DNA of 64,000 nucleotides. It comes from Cryptomeria japonica (lineage: Eukaryota; Streptophyta; Pinopsida; Cupressales; Cupressaceae). Shown here one piece after another: positions 22,418-34,084 of the stretch; the first letter of the stretch is position 1; every line of letters begins with the position of its first letter. Location of the stretch: NCBI RefSeq assembly GCF_030272615.1, contig NC_081409.1:528176291-528240290 (forward strand). Reading direction: 5' to 3'. Under the pieces are notes generated by a model. The model saw nothing but the letters and a program-made list of their open reading frames with translations. It was not told where the DNA came from and ran no database searches. The translations under genes were made by a program, and so were the position numbers.

Positions 22418-24497
22418 AAAAAAGTCTTACCGCTTCAATTCTAGCAACTGGGGCACAAGTTTCCCCATAATCAATTCCTTCTTCCTGTGAATAACCTTTG
22501 CAAACCAATCTAGCCTTTTTCCTCACCACTTGACCTTCCTCATTCAATTTGTTCCTGAAAACCCATTTAGTTCCAATAATGTTCTTGTCTTTAGGTCTAG
22601 GTACAAGTTCCCATGTCTTATTATTTTCAATTTGATATAATTCCTCTTCCATTGTTTTTAACCAATTTTCATCCTTACTTGCTTCAATGAAAGATTCTAG
22701 TTCAATTTGAGAAATTAAACATACATCTTCAGCAACTAACCTTCTCCTAGTCATCACACCTTTCCTTTTATCTCCAATAATCTGATCTTCAGAATGATTT
22801 AGCTTTACATACCTGGAAGTCTTTGAATTTTCTTGATTTGCTAACTCATTTTGTTGTTCCTCTGTCACTGTTGAATTTTCTGATGCTACCGGTGTCACAA
22901 GTTCACTGTTCTGAACTGATTCTTGTATTGCCAATTTAGGTCTGATAAATTCATCTTTCAGTCCATAATCACATGCTCTAATCTGATTACTGCCATGCTC
23001 ATCCACCTTGACATTTATGCTTTCCAATATCCTATTCAATCTTTTGTTATAACATCTATATGATTTCCTCTTAGTATAATAACCCAAAAATATTTCTTCA
23101 TCACTTCTAGGATCAAACTTTCCTAATGCATTATCTCTTCTAATGTAACATTTGCTTCCCAAAATTTTGAAATATCTGACAATAGGAGTATGACCAAACC
23201 ATAGTTCATAAGGAGTCTTACCGGTATCACCTTTAATGTGTACTTTGTTGAAAGTGTATACAATGCTATTGATAGCCTCTCTCCAATAAATATCAGGCAA
23301 TTTAGCTTTAGTCATCATAGTCCTTGCAATATCCAAAATTGTTTTGTTCTTTCTTTCCACCAATCCATTCTCCTGTGGGGTTCTAGGTGCAGAAAGTTGT
23401 CTCCTAATACCATTCCTGTCACAAAAGTTGTTGAACTCGCCGGATGTAAACTCACTGCCATGATCTGATCTTAAGCACTTTATCTTCAGTCTCATCTCAG
23501 TCTCAACCATAGCCTTAAAGATTTTGAATTTTTCAAAAGCTTCAGATTTCTCTTTCAAAAATGCCACCCACATCATTCTAGAATAGTCATCAATAAGTAT
23601 CATAAAATATCTATCACCTTGAAATATTTTAGTCCTTGTCGGTCCACAAAAATCAGTATGAATAAGATCAAGAATTTCATTAGATTTATCATGTACACTT
23701 CTAAAAGAATTTCTAACTTTCTTACCCATTTGACATTCTCTACATACTAGATTATGAGGTTTAACAATCTTGGGCAAATCTCTGATAGCCGGTATTGAAC
23801 TGATCTTTACTATGAAATCAAAATTAACATGACACATCCTCTTATACCATAACCAACTTTCATCAATCTAAGAAGTCAAGAAAGGCTTCTCACTGAAGTT
23901 CAAGTGAAAGATAATATCATTGGTCTGAGTTCTAGAAGTAATCCCCAATCTAGATTTATTAATGATCTTACATTTTTCATCCTTGAATTGCAAATGAAAT
24001 TCTCTATCCACTATCTGACCTACACTAAAAATATTATGCTTTAAGCCTTCAACATAATAAATATTATCAATATTAGTCTTACCACCCAATGATATTGTTC
24101 CTTTGCCTTTGATCCTATATACCTTGTTGTCTCCAAATCTGAGCAATCAACCATCAAATTCTTGCAATGATAAGAACTTTCTTTTTTCACTGGTCATGTG
24201 ATGTGAGAATCCACTATCTATAACCCATTCATCCTTTTCCTCAATTTTAGTAGCCAAGGCCTTTTCCTCAATATGTGTTGGTTCAATGACAGATTCCAGA
24301 GAATCATCCTTGATAGCAATAAAGACCCAATATTTACTAGATGAAGCACCATTACCAGATCCACTCACATGTTCATCATCATCATCATCATTATCAGGAA
24401 TACCATCACGGTCACCAGCATAATAACATGATTTATCTTTATTTCTTCTAAATCTAGGTCTACTTTGATATTCAGGATTAGGCTTATAATTTCTCAT
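22341..24497 (-). pseudogene. E3 protease, integrase and RT N-terminus
   Basis: One frame with only two stops (24147, 23868) over 2.1 kb. Protease: WVIDSGFSHHMTS (Cys changed to Phe). GAG-preintegrase: [14 protein letters not shown] and CRECQMGK. Integrase core complete: [40 protein letters not shown], so D, D and E are all present. RT begins [23 protein letters not shown] and runs to YQMDVKCAF, where the frame shifts. The longest open stretch is 498 codons (23837-22341). Confidence 0.92.
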
Positions 24498-25219
24498 AAA
24501 TCTTTCATGATTCCTAGCAACTCTCTCAGGACATCTAGATGCAAAATGACCAATCTTATTGCATGAAAAACATTTAAAAGGGACTTTTCCTTCATACTTA
24601 CTTCAAACTAGTCCTTTAGGAATTCTTGTATCAATTAGGGCTTCCAGATCTTCAAGCTTTCTTTCTTCTTTCTCAATTTCTTCCATATCCTTAGCATACA
24701 TCTCTTTCCAATCTATCTTCTATTTATCGAATGTAGATGCTCTAAATATAGTCTTAGTTTTAGCAGCACTCTGATCTCCAAGTTCTTCAAGTTCAAAAGT
24801 AGTCAATTTCCCAAGTAGTGTATCTCTGGTCATAGGGGTACTTGACATTGTCTGGAGTTCATTGATAGCAGTAGCCTTCATCTCGTAAGCTAGAGGTAGA
24901 AATCTTAGATTTACACTATCTCATCTTCACCACTAATAGATCCGCCACAACATTTGATACCCATGACAATCTCATTGACTCTATCTATGAAAGAACTTAT
25001 CTTCTCATCTTCTTCCATCTTCAAAGTTTCATATCTTACTCGGAAACCTTCAAGTTTTGCAATCTTCACAACCTGGTCACCTTCATAAAGAGTTTCAAGC
25101 TTTGTCCAGATCAAGTTAGTATTTTCTAACTCTATGACATTCAATAGCTTTTCATCAGATAGGATGCTCAACAATGCTTCTTTTTCTCTTACATCATTTT
25201 CAACTCTCTTCTAATCATC
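24498..25219 (-). pseudogene. E3 Gag, main part
   Basis: Continues the gag interrupted by E5. 25174-24911 is open with the copia Gag pattern LIWTKLETLYEGDQVVKIAK and FIDRVNEIVMGIK. It then breaks into other frames, but EEIEKEERKLEDLEALIDTR and the zinc knuckle CFSCNKIGHFASRCP (about 24578-24531) remain. After it come RNHERFMRNYKPNPEY and the protease frame. Confidence 0.85.
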
Positions 25220-25224
25220 AACAA

Positions 25225-26340
25225 TGTTGGCTTGATGATGATTTTTGTATTAGATGACTTTATGTGTTGTCATTGATGGCACACATATGTTTTGATTGTC
25301 TTAGTTAGGTCAAATCGGTACTACTATTAATTCTTTGTATTGTAAACCGATATCATATGCATAGAGTAAGTCTAATTGGTATGAAGGTGTCTAAACCAAT
25401 ATATGTTGACAACTGATATATGCAGTAAGGACAATTGGTTTTGGTCAATTCCACCGTTACCAGTTTTGAGATGCAGCAAGGTGCGAATGGAGACAATTGG
25501 TATGTGAGTTGGAAGCAGTTAACACTCAACCGATATCGGTGTTCCAACAAGTTTCATAGATTGTGTGATGAGTTATCACCGGTCGTGAAGTGCTACCTCT
25601 AACTGACATTTTTTGTGGTGATTTATGATGTGTTATGAAAGATTGTCCAAATTCACCGAACCTAGGAAAGTGTGTTGAGGTTCTTGAGCCGACATGAAAT
25701 ATAATGTATATAAAAAGACATTATGATGAGTTATTTTTATATGTTATATACAAGTGATGTTATGAGTTAGAGTTGATGCGATTTGTTGAAGGAGTTCTAG
25801 AGTATGTCGGTGATGTAGTATTGAGTGAGCAGAAAAGGATCTATACACGCAAAATGTGCTATTCCTAGATCATACCACCTATTGTTTTCTAATCACTACA
25901 ATAGTTAAATCCCCTAGCCGGGTAAGCTCTAACAAGCTTCAATGTACAAATCCTCTAACAAGGTGATTCATTAATTTGGATCTAAATCCTCCACTGAGGT
26001 TACCTTTAACCATGTATAGCTCCTAATAGGGCTTTGGGATCTTTAACAGGATTTTCTCCTAACAAAGTGCTTTGTAGACCTTAACTAGTTAGTTACCTAT
26101 TTATGCAAATAGTTAACTTGTGAGTCCCATCTCACTGTGGTTTTTCCCAGTTGGTTTTTCCACATATAACTACTTGTGTTATGGTGAATGTTTTACTTGT
26201 TGTGAATGATTTTATAATAGTTTGGATTGCATGCAAAGTCTTAAGTAATCTGGTTAATTGTTTTTACCAGTTTGGGTTTAAAGTGTTACTATTTTTGCTA
26301 TCACTGATTCATCTCCCCTCAATGCTTTATAAGTCTATCA
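25225..26340 (+). repeat. E5 5' LTR
   Basis: 1116 bp, TGTTGGCTTGATG to TAAGTCTATCA. TATA-like TATATAAAAAG at 25707-25717. CCTCTAACNNGG-type motif array 25905-26095, TTTTTCCCAGTTGG box 26136-26163, and a shortened C-run box at 26307-26320. Confidence 0.9.
25707..25717 (+). promoter_or_regulatory. E5 LTR TATA box
   Basis: TATATAAAAAG in the 5' LTR; the 3' LTR has CTATAAAAAG at the equivalent place (32035-32044). Its position in the first half of the LTR fits a U3 promoter. Transcription is inferred, not shown. Confidence 0.6.
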
Positions 26341-26342
26341 AT

Positions 26343-26354
26343 TGGTATCAAAGC
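26343..26354 (+). other. E5 primer-binding site (initiator Met-tRNA type)
   Basis: TGGTATCAAAGC, one change from the TGGTATCAGAGC of E4, with the same two-base gap after the LTR. Confidence 0.85.
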
Positions 26355-26402
26355 CTAACTTCCTTAAGGCTTAACCACTTGGAAGGAAACCCTAAAGCCA
26401 TT

Positions 26403-27695
26403 ATGGGGGATATGAGTTATAGAGAGATGGCTAGAGTACTTGATGAAACTAGGGATGAACTTAAAACCTTGAGAGGAAGATTCAAGGCTTCACAAGTAAA
26501 GAGGAGAGAATTGACTGAGAAATTATTGGAGATATCTAACAACAACTCTTTAGATGAGGCCAACATTGATGCACTAGCTAAAGAAGTGGAGAAACTGAAT
26601 GGTGAAAAAATTAACTTGAGGAGAGAACTTGAAGCTCTTAGAATCCACATGAGTCAAGAACTTGAAGCAAGGAGGGCAACTGAAGACCTGATCAAAGAGA
26701 AAGATCATGAGATCTCTAAGATCAAGCAAGAGAATGCAGCTTTGCATGAACATTGGCTTGAGGAGAAGTAAGAAAAAGAGGCATTACAGTTAGATCTTGA
26801 GATGGAAATGTCTCTTAGAGAGACTCTTACAAATCATAATGAAGATCTTACCAAAGAGCTTACTGAGGCTAATGGGAAGCTGGACAAATTCAATAAGAGT
26901 TCCTCTATGCTAGATGAATAGATCCAATCTCAGAGGATGAAAGGTGACACATCTGGATTAGGATTTAATACATTTGAACAAGGTAAGTCTTCCAAAATAA
27001 AGGTTACTTCATGAAAAGACAAACCGGTATCTAAAGGCATGAAATTAGGTAAGAAGAAGTTTAAACCAATTTTTTTTAACTGTCACAAACTAGGACATAC
27101 TACAAATGTTTGTAGAAGTAGATCTAATGAGAACACATGCTACAATGCTAATACTAGATATGTGTCTAGAAGATTTGAAGGTCATTGTTACACATGCCAC
27201 TTGTATGGACATAGATCATTTGAATGCAAATATGGAGCAAATAACCCAACACCTCACATGAATTCAAGATCCATCGATGACTAGAGAAGGACTTATGATA
27301 ACTAGAGAAACATGCACTAGCAAAAACCTTATGTCAACCGGTTTAGTCCCTGTGAGATGAAGAAGGTAACCAATATGATATGCACAATTTACAATAACTA
27401 TGGACATGTGGCCATGAACTACAGAAGAAGGACTAGTAGAGGTAATGCAGGACCTTGGAGAGCATCTAGGCTGGCCTGCTATCATTTTTACAAACTGGGA
27501 CACATTGCCAAGTTTTGCAGAACAAAGAAGAACCAATCAGTGAGTCACAATGAAGATCAGAAAGGAAAGAGGATAGTAGATGTTGAAGAAACCAGAGCAA
27601 AGATGAATAAGATTTGGAAGAAGAAAAGTGAGGACAAGCCATCAGAAGAATCAAACCCTTCACCAAGTCTGGAGAATGCTACACCGGTAAACTGA
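26403..27695 (+). pseudogene. E5 ORF-A: coiled-coil, four-zinc-knuckle Gag-like protein
   Basis: One reading frame of 430 codons, interrupted by several in-frame stops but no frameshift. Starts MGDMSYREMARVLDETRDEL. Residues 1-175 form a long coiled coil (TEKLLEISNNN, EKLNGEKINLRRELEALR, EKDHEISKIKQENAALHE). Knuckles follow: FNCHKLGHTTNVC (first Cys lost), CYTCHLYGHRSFEC, CTIYNNYGHVAMNY (decayed) and CYHFYKLGHIAKFC (one Cys lost). A charged tail ends SLENATPVN. Same plan as E2 ORF-A. A role in RNA binding and particle assembly is inferred from the knuckles; the coiled coil stands where a capsid would be expected. Confidence 0.75.
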
Positions 27696-28263
27696 GTTTT
27701 TCAACAAGTCTAAGGGGAGCATATTGGTAAATCCATTTCCTAACCCCTTGAAGAGATTATGGTAAGAAAATTTTGCATTTTGAGTTGTAAAATAAGAATT
27801 TTTGATATTATTGTCAATTGGTTTTCTAAGCATTACCAACCGGTTATATGCCTACCGGTATAGGCGAGTTTGTTATGTGGTAATTAGGGTTTGTTACCCT
27901 ATCAGTGGTGTAATAAAAGTAGTGGGTAAGTCAATAAAAGAAAGTTTCAGTAAGACATTTTTACCCCAATTCCATTTGAAGAAGCATTTTGAGCACTTGC
28001 AGAGTGAAACAAAGCATTGTTAGCAGATTGAGAACAGCTTTGTGCTACGGTTTAAAAATTTGAATCAGATTTGAAGCAAAGAAAGGTGAATCGGGTGTGC
28101 AACCAAGAGAGAAACCAAAAACCCTACCAACACGAAGGGAATGAGGTATTTTTGTCAAACTCTCTCTCAAATCAATATTATTTAGATTGGCATCTTCATC
28201 TACACCAGCAGAAAGTCTTTTTATCACTACTGAAGCTATGGAGTCTATGGGAACGGATAAGAT
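27696..28263 (+). other. E5 spacer between ORF-A and ORF-B
   Basis: About 570 bp without coding similarity, with a few ACCGGTT-like motifs near 27825-27860. It may hold sequence for translating or expressing ORF-B separately, but nothing specific is visible. Confidence 0.4.
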
Positions 28264-31200
28264 AGTTTTATAATGCATTGTCTCAAGTTCCCCAAGTTGT
28301 TCTGATTAAAAGTGACTTGTCTAGTTAGATATTTTGAAAAATTGAGGATGTAGGGTCATTGGCAATCTATTCTCAGCTTAAATCTTTATGTGACAAAAGT
28401 GGGAAGATCAAACCCGAATATATTAGGGTTTATGAAAAGGGTTTTCATAATGCAATCTACTTTCTTGAAGATTTTGAGGAAGAAAATGTCAGGATTATCC
28501 TCAGTCGTGTACATGGAGGAGACATGTATCTTGATAGGTCTCACACTATCACAAAGGAGGCTATTCATGCAATAACTGGTTTCTGCCAAACCGATGAAGT
28601 ACCTAAGTTAAGGAAAATCTCAAAGGAGACCGTTATTGAGTTGACAATGACCACTGTTGATGGTCATACTATATTGGTCAATAACATTGCAGATCAAGGA
28701 GTAAATTTTGCAACAATGGTTATTGGCTATTAGATATTCCATTCTAGTAGAATGAATAGTGTACTGTCTACTGCCATGCATGTCACCTATAGGATGATGA
28801 AAGAAGATGAAAATTATGATCTGTGCAAGGCAATGAGAAGTCAATTGATGCTAAATTTAGAATCAATAAAGAAAGACAATAGTCATAAGTTTAAATACGG
28901 ACAACTTTTGATTGGTTTATTTTTCTACTTTCAGAATTTTATTGCAAGAATTGGTGATATACAATGGTCTAAGGATACACTGGTTACAACCCAAATTAAG
29001 AATAGCATAAAGGCCGTGAAGAACACATTTCTAGTTTAATGAACAAGTATTTCAATGAGTTTCAAAATAAAATGACAATGAGGTTAAGGTTATCTAATGA
29101 AGTGGTCAAACACTTTGAAAAAGACATTTGTTTCACTGTGACCACTGACTTTTGCCTTATGGAGGCTGTTAAACTAAGAGAAGAAGAAATGGAGGAAATG
29201 AGCTATGAAGTCAGTTATGACTTACTAATTTGTTATGCCAACAACCTATTGGCATCTCCTAAAGACACTAAGAATAAAAGACTGGGCACTTATCAAGAAA
29301 GGATTGCATCGACACAACCCAGTAGTTGAAAAGGGAAAAAGAAGAAAGATGAGTAAGTAGCTTCTGTGTCTACTAGTAAAAGATAACAAGGAGTATTCAA
29401 ATCAAGAAGGAATTGGTACCTAAGGTATATGCAAAGAAGCAGACTATCACAAGGAAAAGAGGCAGACATCTCATCCTTCAAGAGGAATCTGAGGAAACTA
29501 AAACTGAAGAAGAATCAAAGAAGATGAAGGTAACTGGTAAGAAGTCTAAACCACTAGGTGACATTCCCAAGTAAAGTACTCCTATTGATGTTTTATCTTT
29601 TAAAACAATGAGTGATTTTGAAAGGACTCTGAAAACATTAAGGAGAAAATGATTTGATAATGTAAAAGAATATTTTGATTCTTTTGATGAAGGTTAGAAA
29701 CAAGAAGTTGTTCAAGAGGTAATCAATCACCTGTGTCAAAATAATTGGTTACCATAAGATATTCAAAAGGACATTTCTGATTCTTTAGATTCAATTCTTG
29801 AAAATAAATGGAAGTTGATTTTAGATCAGGACCAAGAGATTATTGATAGAGTTTTTGTTCAATATTTTCCTGAGTTGTCTCATGAAGAATTATTAGCATT
29901 GCTTGCTAAATATAAAGAACATTTTTATTCTAAAACAAGGAGACTAAGATTATTGGATGAAAAGATTCAGCCCATTGAAGATGATACTCATCTAATTGCA
30001 CAAGATATTCAGAGGATGAATGTACTATTGACAGGCTATGATAATAAGCCTGATGAAATTGAGACTGGAGCTCCACCAGAGCTGGACGCTGAAGAAATAA
30101 TTACACTAGATGTCGTCTACCCTGTCAAGAATAAGGATGACATAAGTTCTCCACCGGTCATATTCTTTGTGGATGAAACTGAAGAAATTCAGGTTACTAT
30201 TGATACAACTGGTAACAACTATAAACTGATTAAATAAACAAAACAATAACCATATATTGTTGAGAAACAAATAGAAGAGGAAGCACCAGTTACTGAATCA
30301 AGTGTGGATATTCAACCTCCACCAAAAAAAGTACACAAAGTTGAAAGTGAACTGCCACCGGTCACTACAACCACACAAGAGGAACAAACAGAAATAGAGA
30401 AAACAAAGAACAAGGTAGAAGAGAAAAAGGTTGAAGAGGAGAAAGCAAAGGAGAAGAAGAAAACTGATGATGATGATGATGACTCAATCAACATAAAAGG
30501 TCCTATTGATGTGGATAATTTGAGTGCATCCAAACTAATGGAGATTGCTACTGTTATGCAATTTAGGGCTCAAAAGAAGAGGTTGAAAGAGCAGAGAAAA
30601 GAAGCAGAGACTATTCAAACCATTGTTGACATTTTGACATGTCTCCTACTGGAGATTGACATTGGTAATTTGTCTACCCCTATTGCCAAGCTTGGAAAGT
30701 TAGTTGCTGATGCTACTAACCAACTGAAATCACTTGAAGAGGCAACTCATGCCTTAGCAACAAAAGGTTATAGGAAGAAGAGGGGAGAGAAATTAATTTC
30801 AGAAATTGATAAAGGCAAGATTGCTTTATCAGTGAATAAAGATCTATTGAGAACTGGTATTGAAACTGGAGGTAAATTTTTGGCTAATATATCTAAAGTT
30901 TCATTTTTCTATTCTGATTTGAAGAAAAAGCGAGAACATACAGAAAAGGAACTGGAGAGGATAAGTGATGCTTATATACCAGTACATGATTTCACTTTAA
31001 ATTTTGGCAAATCAATTGATGATTTGCAACATCTGTTAGATGTTAATGATTTTGAACAGGTTAAGCGAACTGGATCCTTGAAAGAACTAAAGAACTAGCT
31101 GATTCAAAAAGTTAAAATTCTATAGAGGGCATACAAGGATTCAGAAGCAGTTTGGGCTACCCTGAAGATGAGCATAGTGGATGCAATGGAAGAATTTGCT

Positions 31201-31270
31201 GCACAAATTTTGACAAATGTTGAGATCACTGAGACACTACTAGAAACATGGGACAATGATCTTAAATAGT
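28264..31270 (+). pseudogene. E5 ORF-B: large conserved protein of unknown function
   Basis: I do not recognise the family. Open segments 28359-28733, 28752-29039 (same frame), 29039-29329 (shifted), 29815-30237 and 30304-31098. N-terminal domain: SLCDKSGKIKPEYIRVYEKGF, ITKEAIHAITGFCQTDEV, VNFATMVIGY, NYDLCKAM and FFYFQNFIARIGDIQW; each has a counterpart in E2 ORF-B. Then Lys-rich and helical stretches, an acidic DDDDDD run near 30470, KGPIDVDNLSASKLMEIATV, and a long helical C-terminus (EHTEKELERISDAYIPVHDF) ending LLETWDNDLK near 31268. Estimated full length 900 residues or more. No RT, integrase, protease or transposase catalytic motif seen. It could be a structural or host-derived extra ORF. 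Confidence 0.65.
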
Positions 31271-31541
31271 TAAAGATTCATTTCAGTGACATTTTCTTAA
31301 GAATTGCATTGTACACACCTTAACAAACTCTTATTTATATATATGCAGTTTTTGATGATTTTTTTGATGTAATATATGTATTTTACCTTTCAATTTGGCG
31401 TTTTTGTCAAAGGGGGAGTAGAATTAGTTTTAGAGGTCAAAATTTTGTATGTACTGTTAAGGGGGAGTTTGTACATTTTTGTAAGAACACTTAGCTGGAA
31501 AATTTTTTCTAAGTGTTGCCATCAATGCCAAAGGGGGAGAT
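31271..31541 (+). other. E5 3' untranslated region with polypurine tract
   Basis: Three PPT-like boxes: about 31407 (aaagggggagtag), 31459 (aagggggagttt) and 31530-31541 (AAAGGGGGAGAT), the last abutting the 3' LTR. About 33 bp ending at 31548 are identical to E4 ending at 19303, spanning the PPT and LTR start. Confidence 0.8.
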
Positions 31542-32674
31542 TGTTGGCTTGATGATGATTTTTGTATTGGATGACTTTATGTGTTGTCATTGATGGCACA
31601 CATATGTTTTTAATGTCTTAGTTAGGTCAAACCGGTACTACTATTAATTCTTTGTATTGTAAACCGGTATCATATGTATAGAGTAAGTCTAACTAATATG
31701 AAGGTGTTTAAACCAGTATATGTTGACAACTGGTATATGCAGTAAAGGCAATTGGTTTTGGTCAATTCTACAGTTACCAGTTTTGAGATGCAACAAGGTG
31801 CGAATGGAGACAATCAGTATGTGAGTTGGAAGTGGTTAACACTCAACCGATATTGGTGTTCCAACTGGTTTCATAGATTGTGTGATGAGTTATCATCGGT
31901 TGTGATGTGTTACCTCTAACCAACATTTTTGGCAGCGATTTGTGATGTGTTATGGAAGATTGTATAGATTCGTTGAACCTAGGAAATTGTGTTGAGGTTC
32001 TTGAGCCGACAAGAAATCTAATTTCTATAAAAAGACATTATGATGATTTATTTTTATATACAAGATACAAGTGATGCTATGAGTTAGAGTTGATGCGATT
32101 TGTTTAAGGATTTGCAGAGTATGTCGATGGTGCAGTATTGAGTGACCAGAAAAGGATCTATACAAGTAGAATGTGCTATTCCTAGATCATACCACCTATT
32201 GTTTTTTAATCACTACAACAGTTAAATCCTCTAACCGGGTAAGCTCTAACAAGCTTCATTGTACAAATCCTTTAACAAGGTGATTCATTATCTTGGATCT
32301 AAATCCTCCATTGAGGTTACCTTTAACCTTGTATAGCTCCTAACAGGGCTTTGGGATCTTTAACAAGATTCACTCCTAATAGAGCACTTTGTAGACCTTA
32401 ACTGGTTAGTTACCTATTTCTGCAGATAGTTAACTTGTGAGTCCCATCTCAGCGTGATTTTTCCCAGTTGGGTTTTCCATGTATAATTATTTGTGTTATG
32501 GTGAATGTTTTACTTGTTGTGAATGCTTTTATAACACGTTGGATTTCATGCAAAGTCTTAAGTAAAATGGTTAATTTTTTTTACCAGTTTGGGTTTAAAG
32601 TGTTATTGTTTTTTCTATAACTATTTCACCCCCCCCCCCCCCCACCCCCCTCTTAGTGCTTTATAAGTCTATCA
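31542..32674 (+). repeat. E5 3' LTR
   Basis: 1133 bp, TGTTGGCTTGATG to TAAGTCTATCA. Motif array 32215-32405, TTTTTCCCAGTTGGGTTTTCC box 32457-32480. The C-run box has expanded to 15 C, one A and six C (32629-32650), whereas the 5' LTR has only four C there. Confidence 0.9.
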
Positions 32675-32679
32675 AGCAG

Positions 32680-32848
32680 GTGCCGGATCATGAGGTATAT
32701 ACCCTTTCTCCATTATCTCTGAAACTTCAGCTCCAAGACCTTTGAGATGAATCTTCATTCGCTCCTTCCATATCTTGTAATTTGTAACATCAAATATAGG
32801 ACTCTCCTTCCAGTAACAATTGAATGTATAACTAGATGCAGTTGCCAT
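32680..32848 (-). pseudogene. E3 Gag N-terminus
   Basis: ATG at 32848 gives MATASSYTFNCYWKESPIFD, then TNYKIWKERMKIHLKGLG, the classic copia Gag start, and EKGYIPHDPAPA before the E5 insertion. Continued at 25219. The first part of the reading frame is intact. Confidence 0.85.
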
Positions 32849-32889
32849 CAAATCTCCTCAAGCAGTTAAGCTTCTACAGAGAGAACCTC

Positions 32890-32901
32890 GCTCTAATACC
32901 A
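32890..32901 (-). other. E3 primer-binding site
   Basis: Minus-strand TGGTATTAGAGC, one C-to-T change from the initiator Met-tRNA complement, two bases after the LTR end. It fixes E3's minus orientation. Confidence 0.85.
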
Positions 32902-32903
32902 AT

Positions 32904-34084
32904 TGTTGGAATACACTGATACTAGAGAGGGGGGGGGTGAATCAGTTTACTAATAATAACAACAATTAATTTAATTATAAACCTTAAACCAGAGCACAAC
33001 CCAATGAAGAATATAACATGAAAGAACAACACACATAATACCAATATTTGATGTGGAAAACCCAGAAAGGGAAAAAAAATGATGGGAAACCCTACCCACA
33101 ATCAGATGAATACTTTGCAGTAGTATTGTGAATAACTACAATGGAGTCTACACATGCAGAAAGGCCAATAGCCTAGAGAGCACTGCTCATCAAAAAGGGA
33201 AGTCTCACTAACTTACAAAATCATCAGACTACAATCCGAAAAATAGTGAACTGTTAAAGTAGCATCTACTAATGACTGATATAGTTCTGGTTAAGCACTG
33301 ATGTCTACTCTGCAATACAAAACCTTTCCAACCTTCACCTGAATGATATGAATTTATTCTAATCCTTCTCTGATAATGCAAACTTAACCAACCATAACCA
33401 TCGCATGTCCCATGTGAATTACATGAACAAGTCACCTATAAATACAGATCATCAACCTTATTGACAATGTCGGCTAAACCCTAAACCCATAAACCCATAA
33501 ATATAAAAAATACATCACATAATACCACTGGACCAATATTATGATTTAAATTACATAGCATGGACCTAAATCAAGTAACCAAACAATTATATCCATCGGG
33601 AATTCCGCTAAGACCAAAAATCCAACATGCTTCACTTGTCGATGGAAACCCTCAGTGAAAGTTTAACTGGATCCAAATAGGACCACCATAATAGCACACC
33701 ATCCAAAGAAAAGTTGCCAAATGATCAAGATATGATCAAGAAGCACCAACATCATGAAAGAAACCAATTCCATAAGACATACCCAAAATCCACTGACCAA
33801 GTCACCAAAACAACATACCAGTAAAGCTAACCGGGAACGCTAGAACCTGATAAAGCCAAAAGCTATCTGGTAAAGGAATAAACTAACTGATAACCATAAA
33901 TACCAAAAGCGATAACCAAACCATGAAACCAATAGAATATAGAAAGCAGATAACCATCAGAATAAGCATCCAAAACCGATTCTAGAGGTCTGATCATACC
34001 GGATTAGAATGATCTCCAAGACTAACTGGGATACAGTGTTGACATCAATGACAAGACTTAACCAAATCTAGCATATTGCCTGCA
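32904..34084 (-). repeat. E3 5' LTR
   Basis: 1181 bp. On the minus strand it begins TGCAGGCAATATGC at 34084 and ends CCAACA at 32904. TATA-like minus-strand GTATTTATAG at about 33446-33437, C-run box (G-run 32925-32945). The right target duplication cacct follows at 34085-34089. Confidence 0.9.

Larger units (their letters stand above)
25225..32674 (+). mobile_element. E5: pol-less LTR retrotransposon with ORF-A and ORF-B
   Basis: 5' LTR 25225-26340, primer site 26343-26354, ORF-A 26403-27695, ORF-B about 28264-31270, polypurine tract 31530-31541, 3' LTR 31542-32674. Flanking aacaa (25220-25224) and agcag (32675-32679) form a 5-bp duplication with two A/G differences. The E3 gag protein resumes across it. 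No protease, integrase, RT or RNase H is visible in 5.2 kb of internal sequence. Gene content and order match E2, but the LTRs differ, so the two are distinct members of one non-autonomous group. LTR modules, primer site and 3' end link it to copia elements such as E4. Confidence 0.88.
12363..34084 (-). mobile_element. E3: Ty1/copia (SIRE-like) retrotransposon carrying nested E4 and E5
   Basis: Bounded by the exact 5-bp duplication cacct at 12358-12362 and 34085-34089. Minus-strand order: 5' LTR (34084-32904), initiator-Met-type primer site (32901-32890), gag start at 32848, [E5 insertion 25225-32674], rest of gag, protease, integrase, RT, RNase H, polypurine tract (20946-20934), 3' LTR (20933-20792 and 13384-12363, split by E4). 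Without E4 and E5 it is about 6.9 kb. Integrase-RT is the longest open stretch of the window (23837-22341), so E3 is the best preserved coding copy, though it lies under two later insertions. VDDIIFGG in RT suggests the SIRE-like lineage. Confidence 0.9.
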
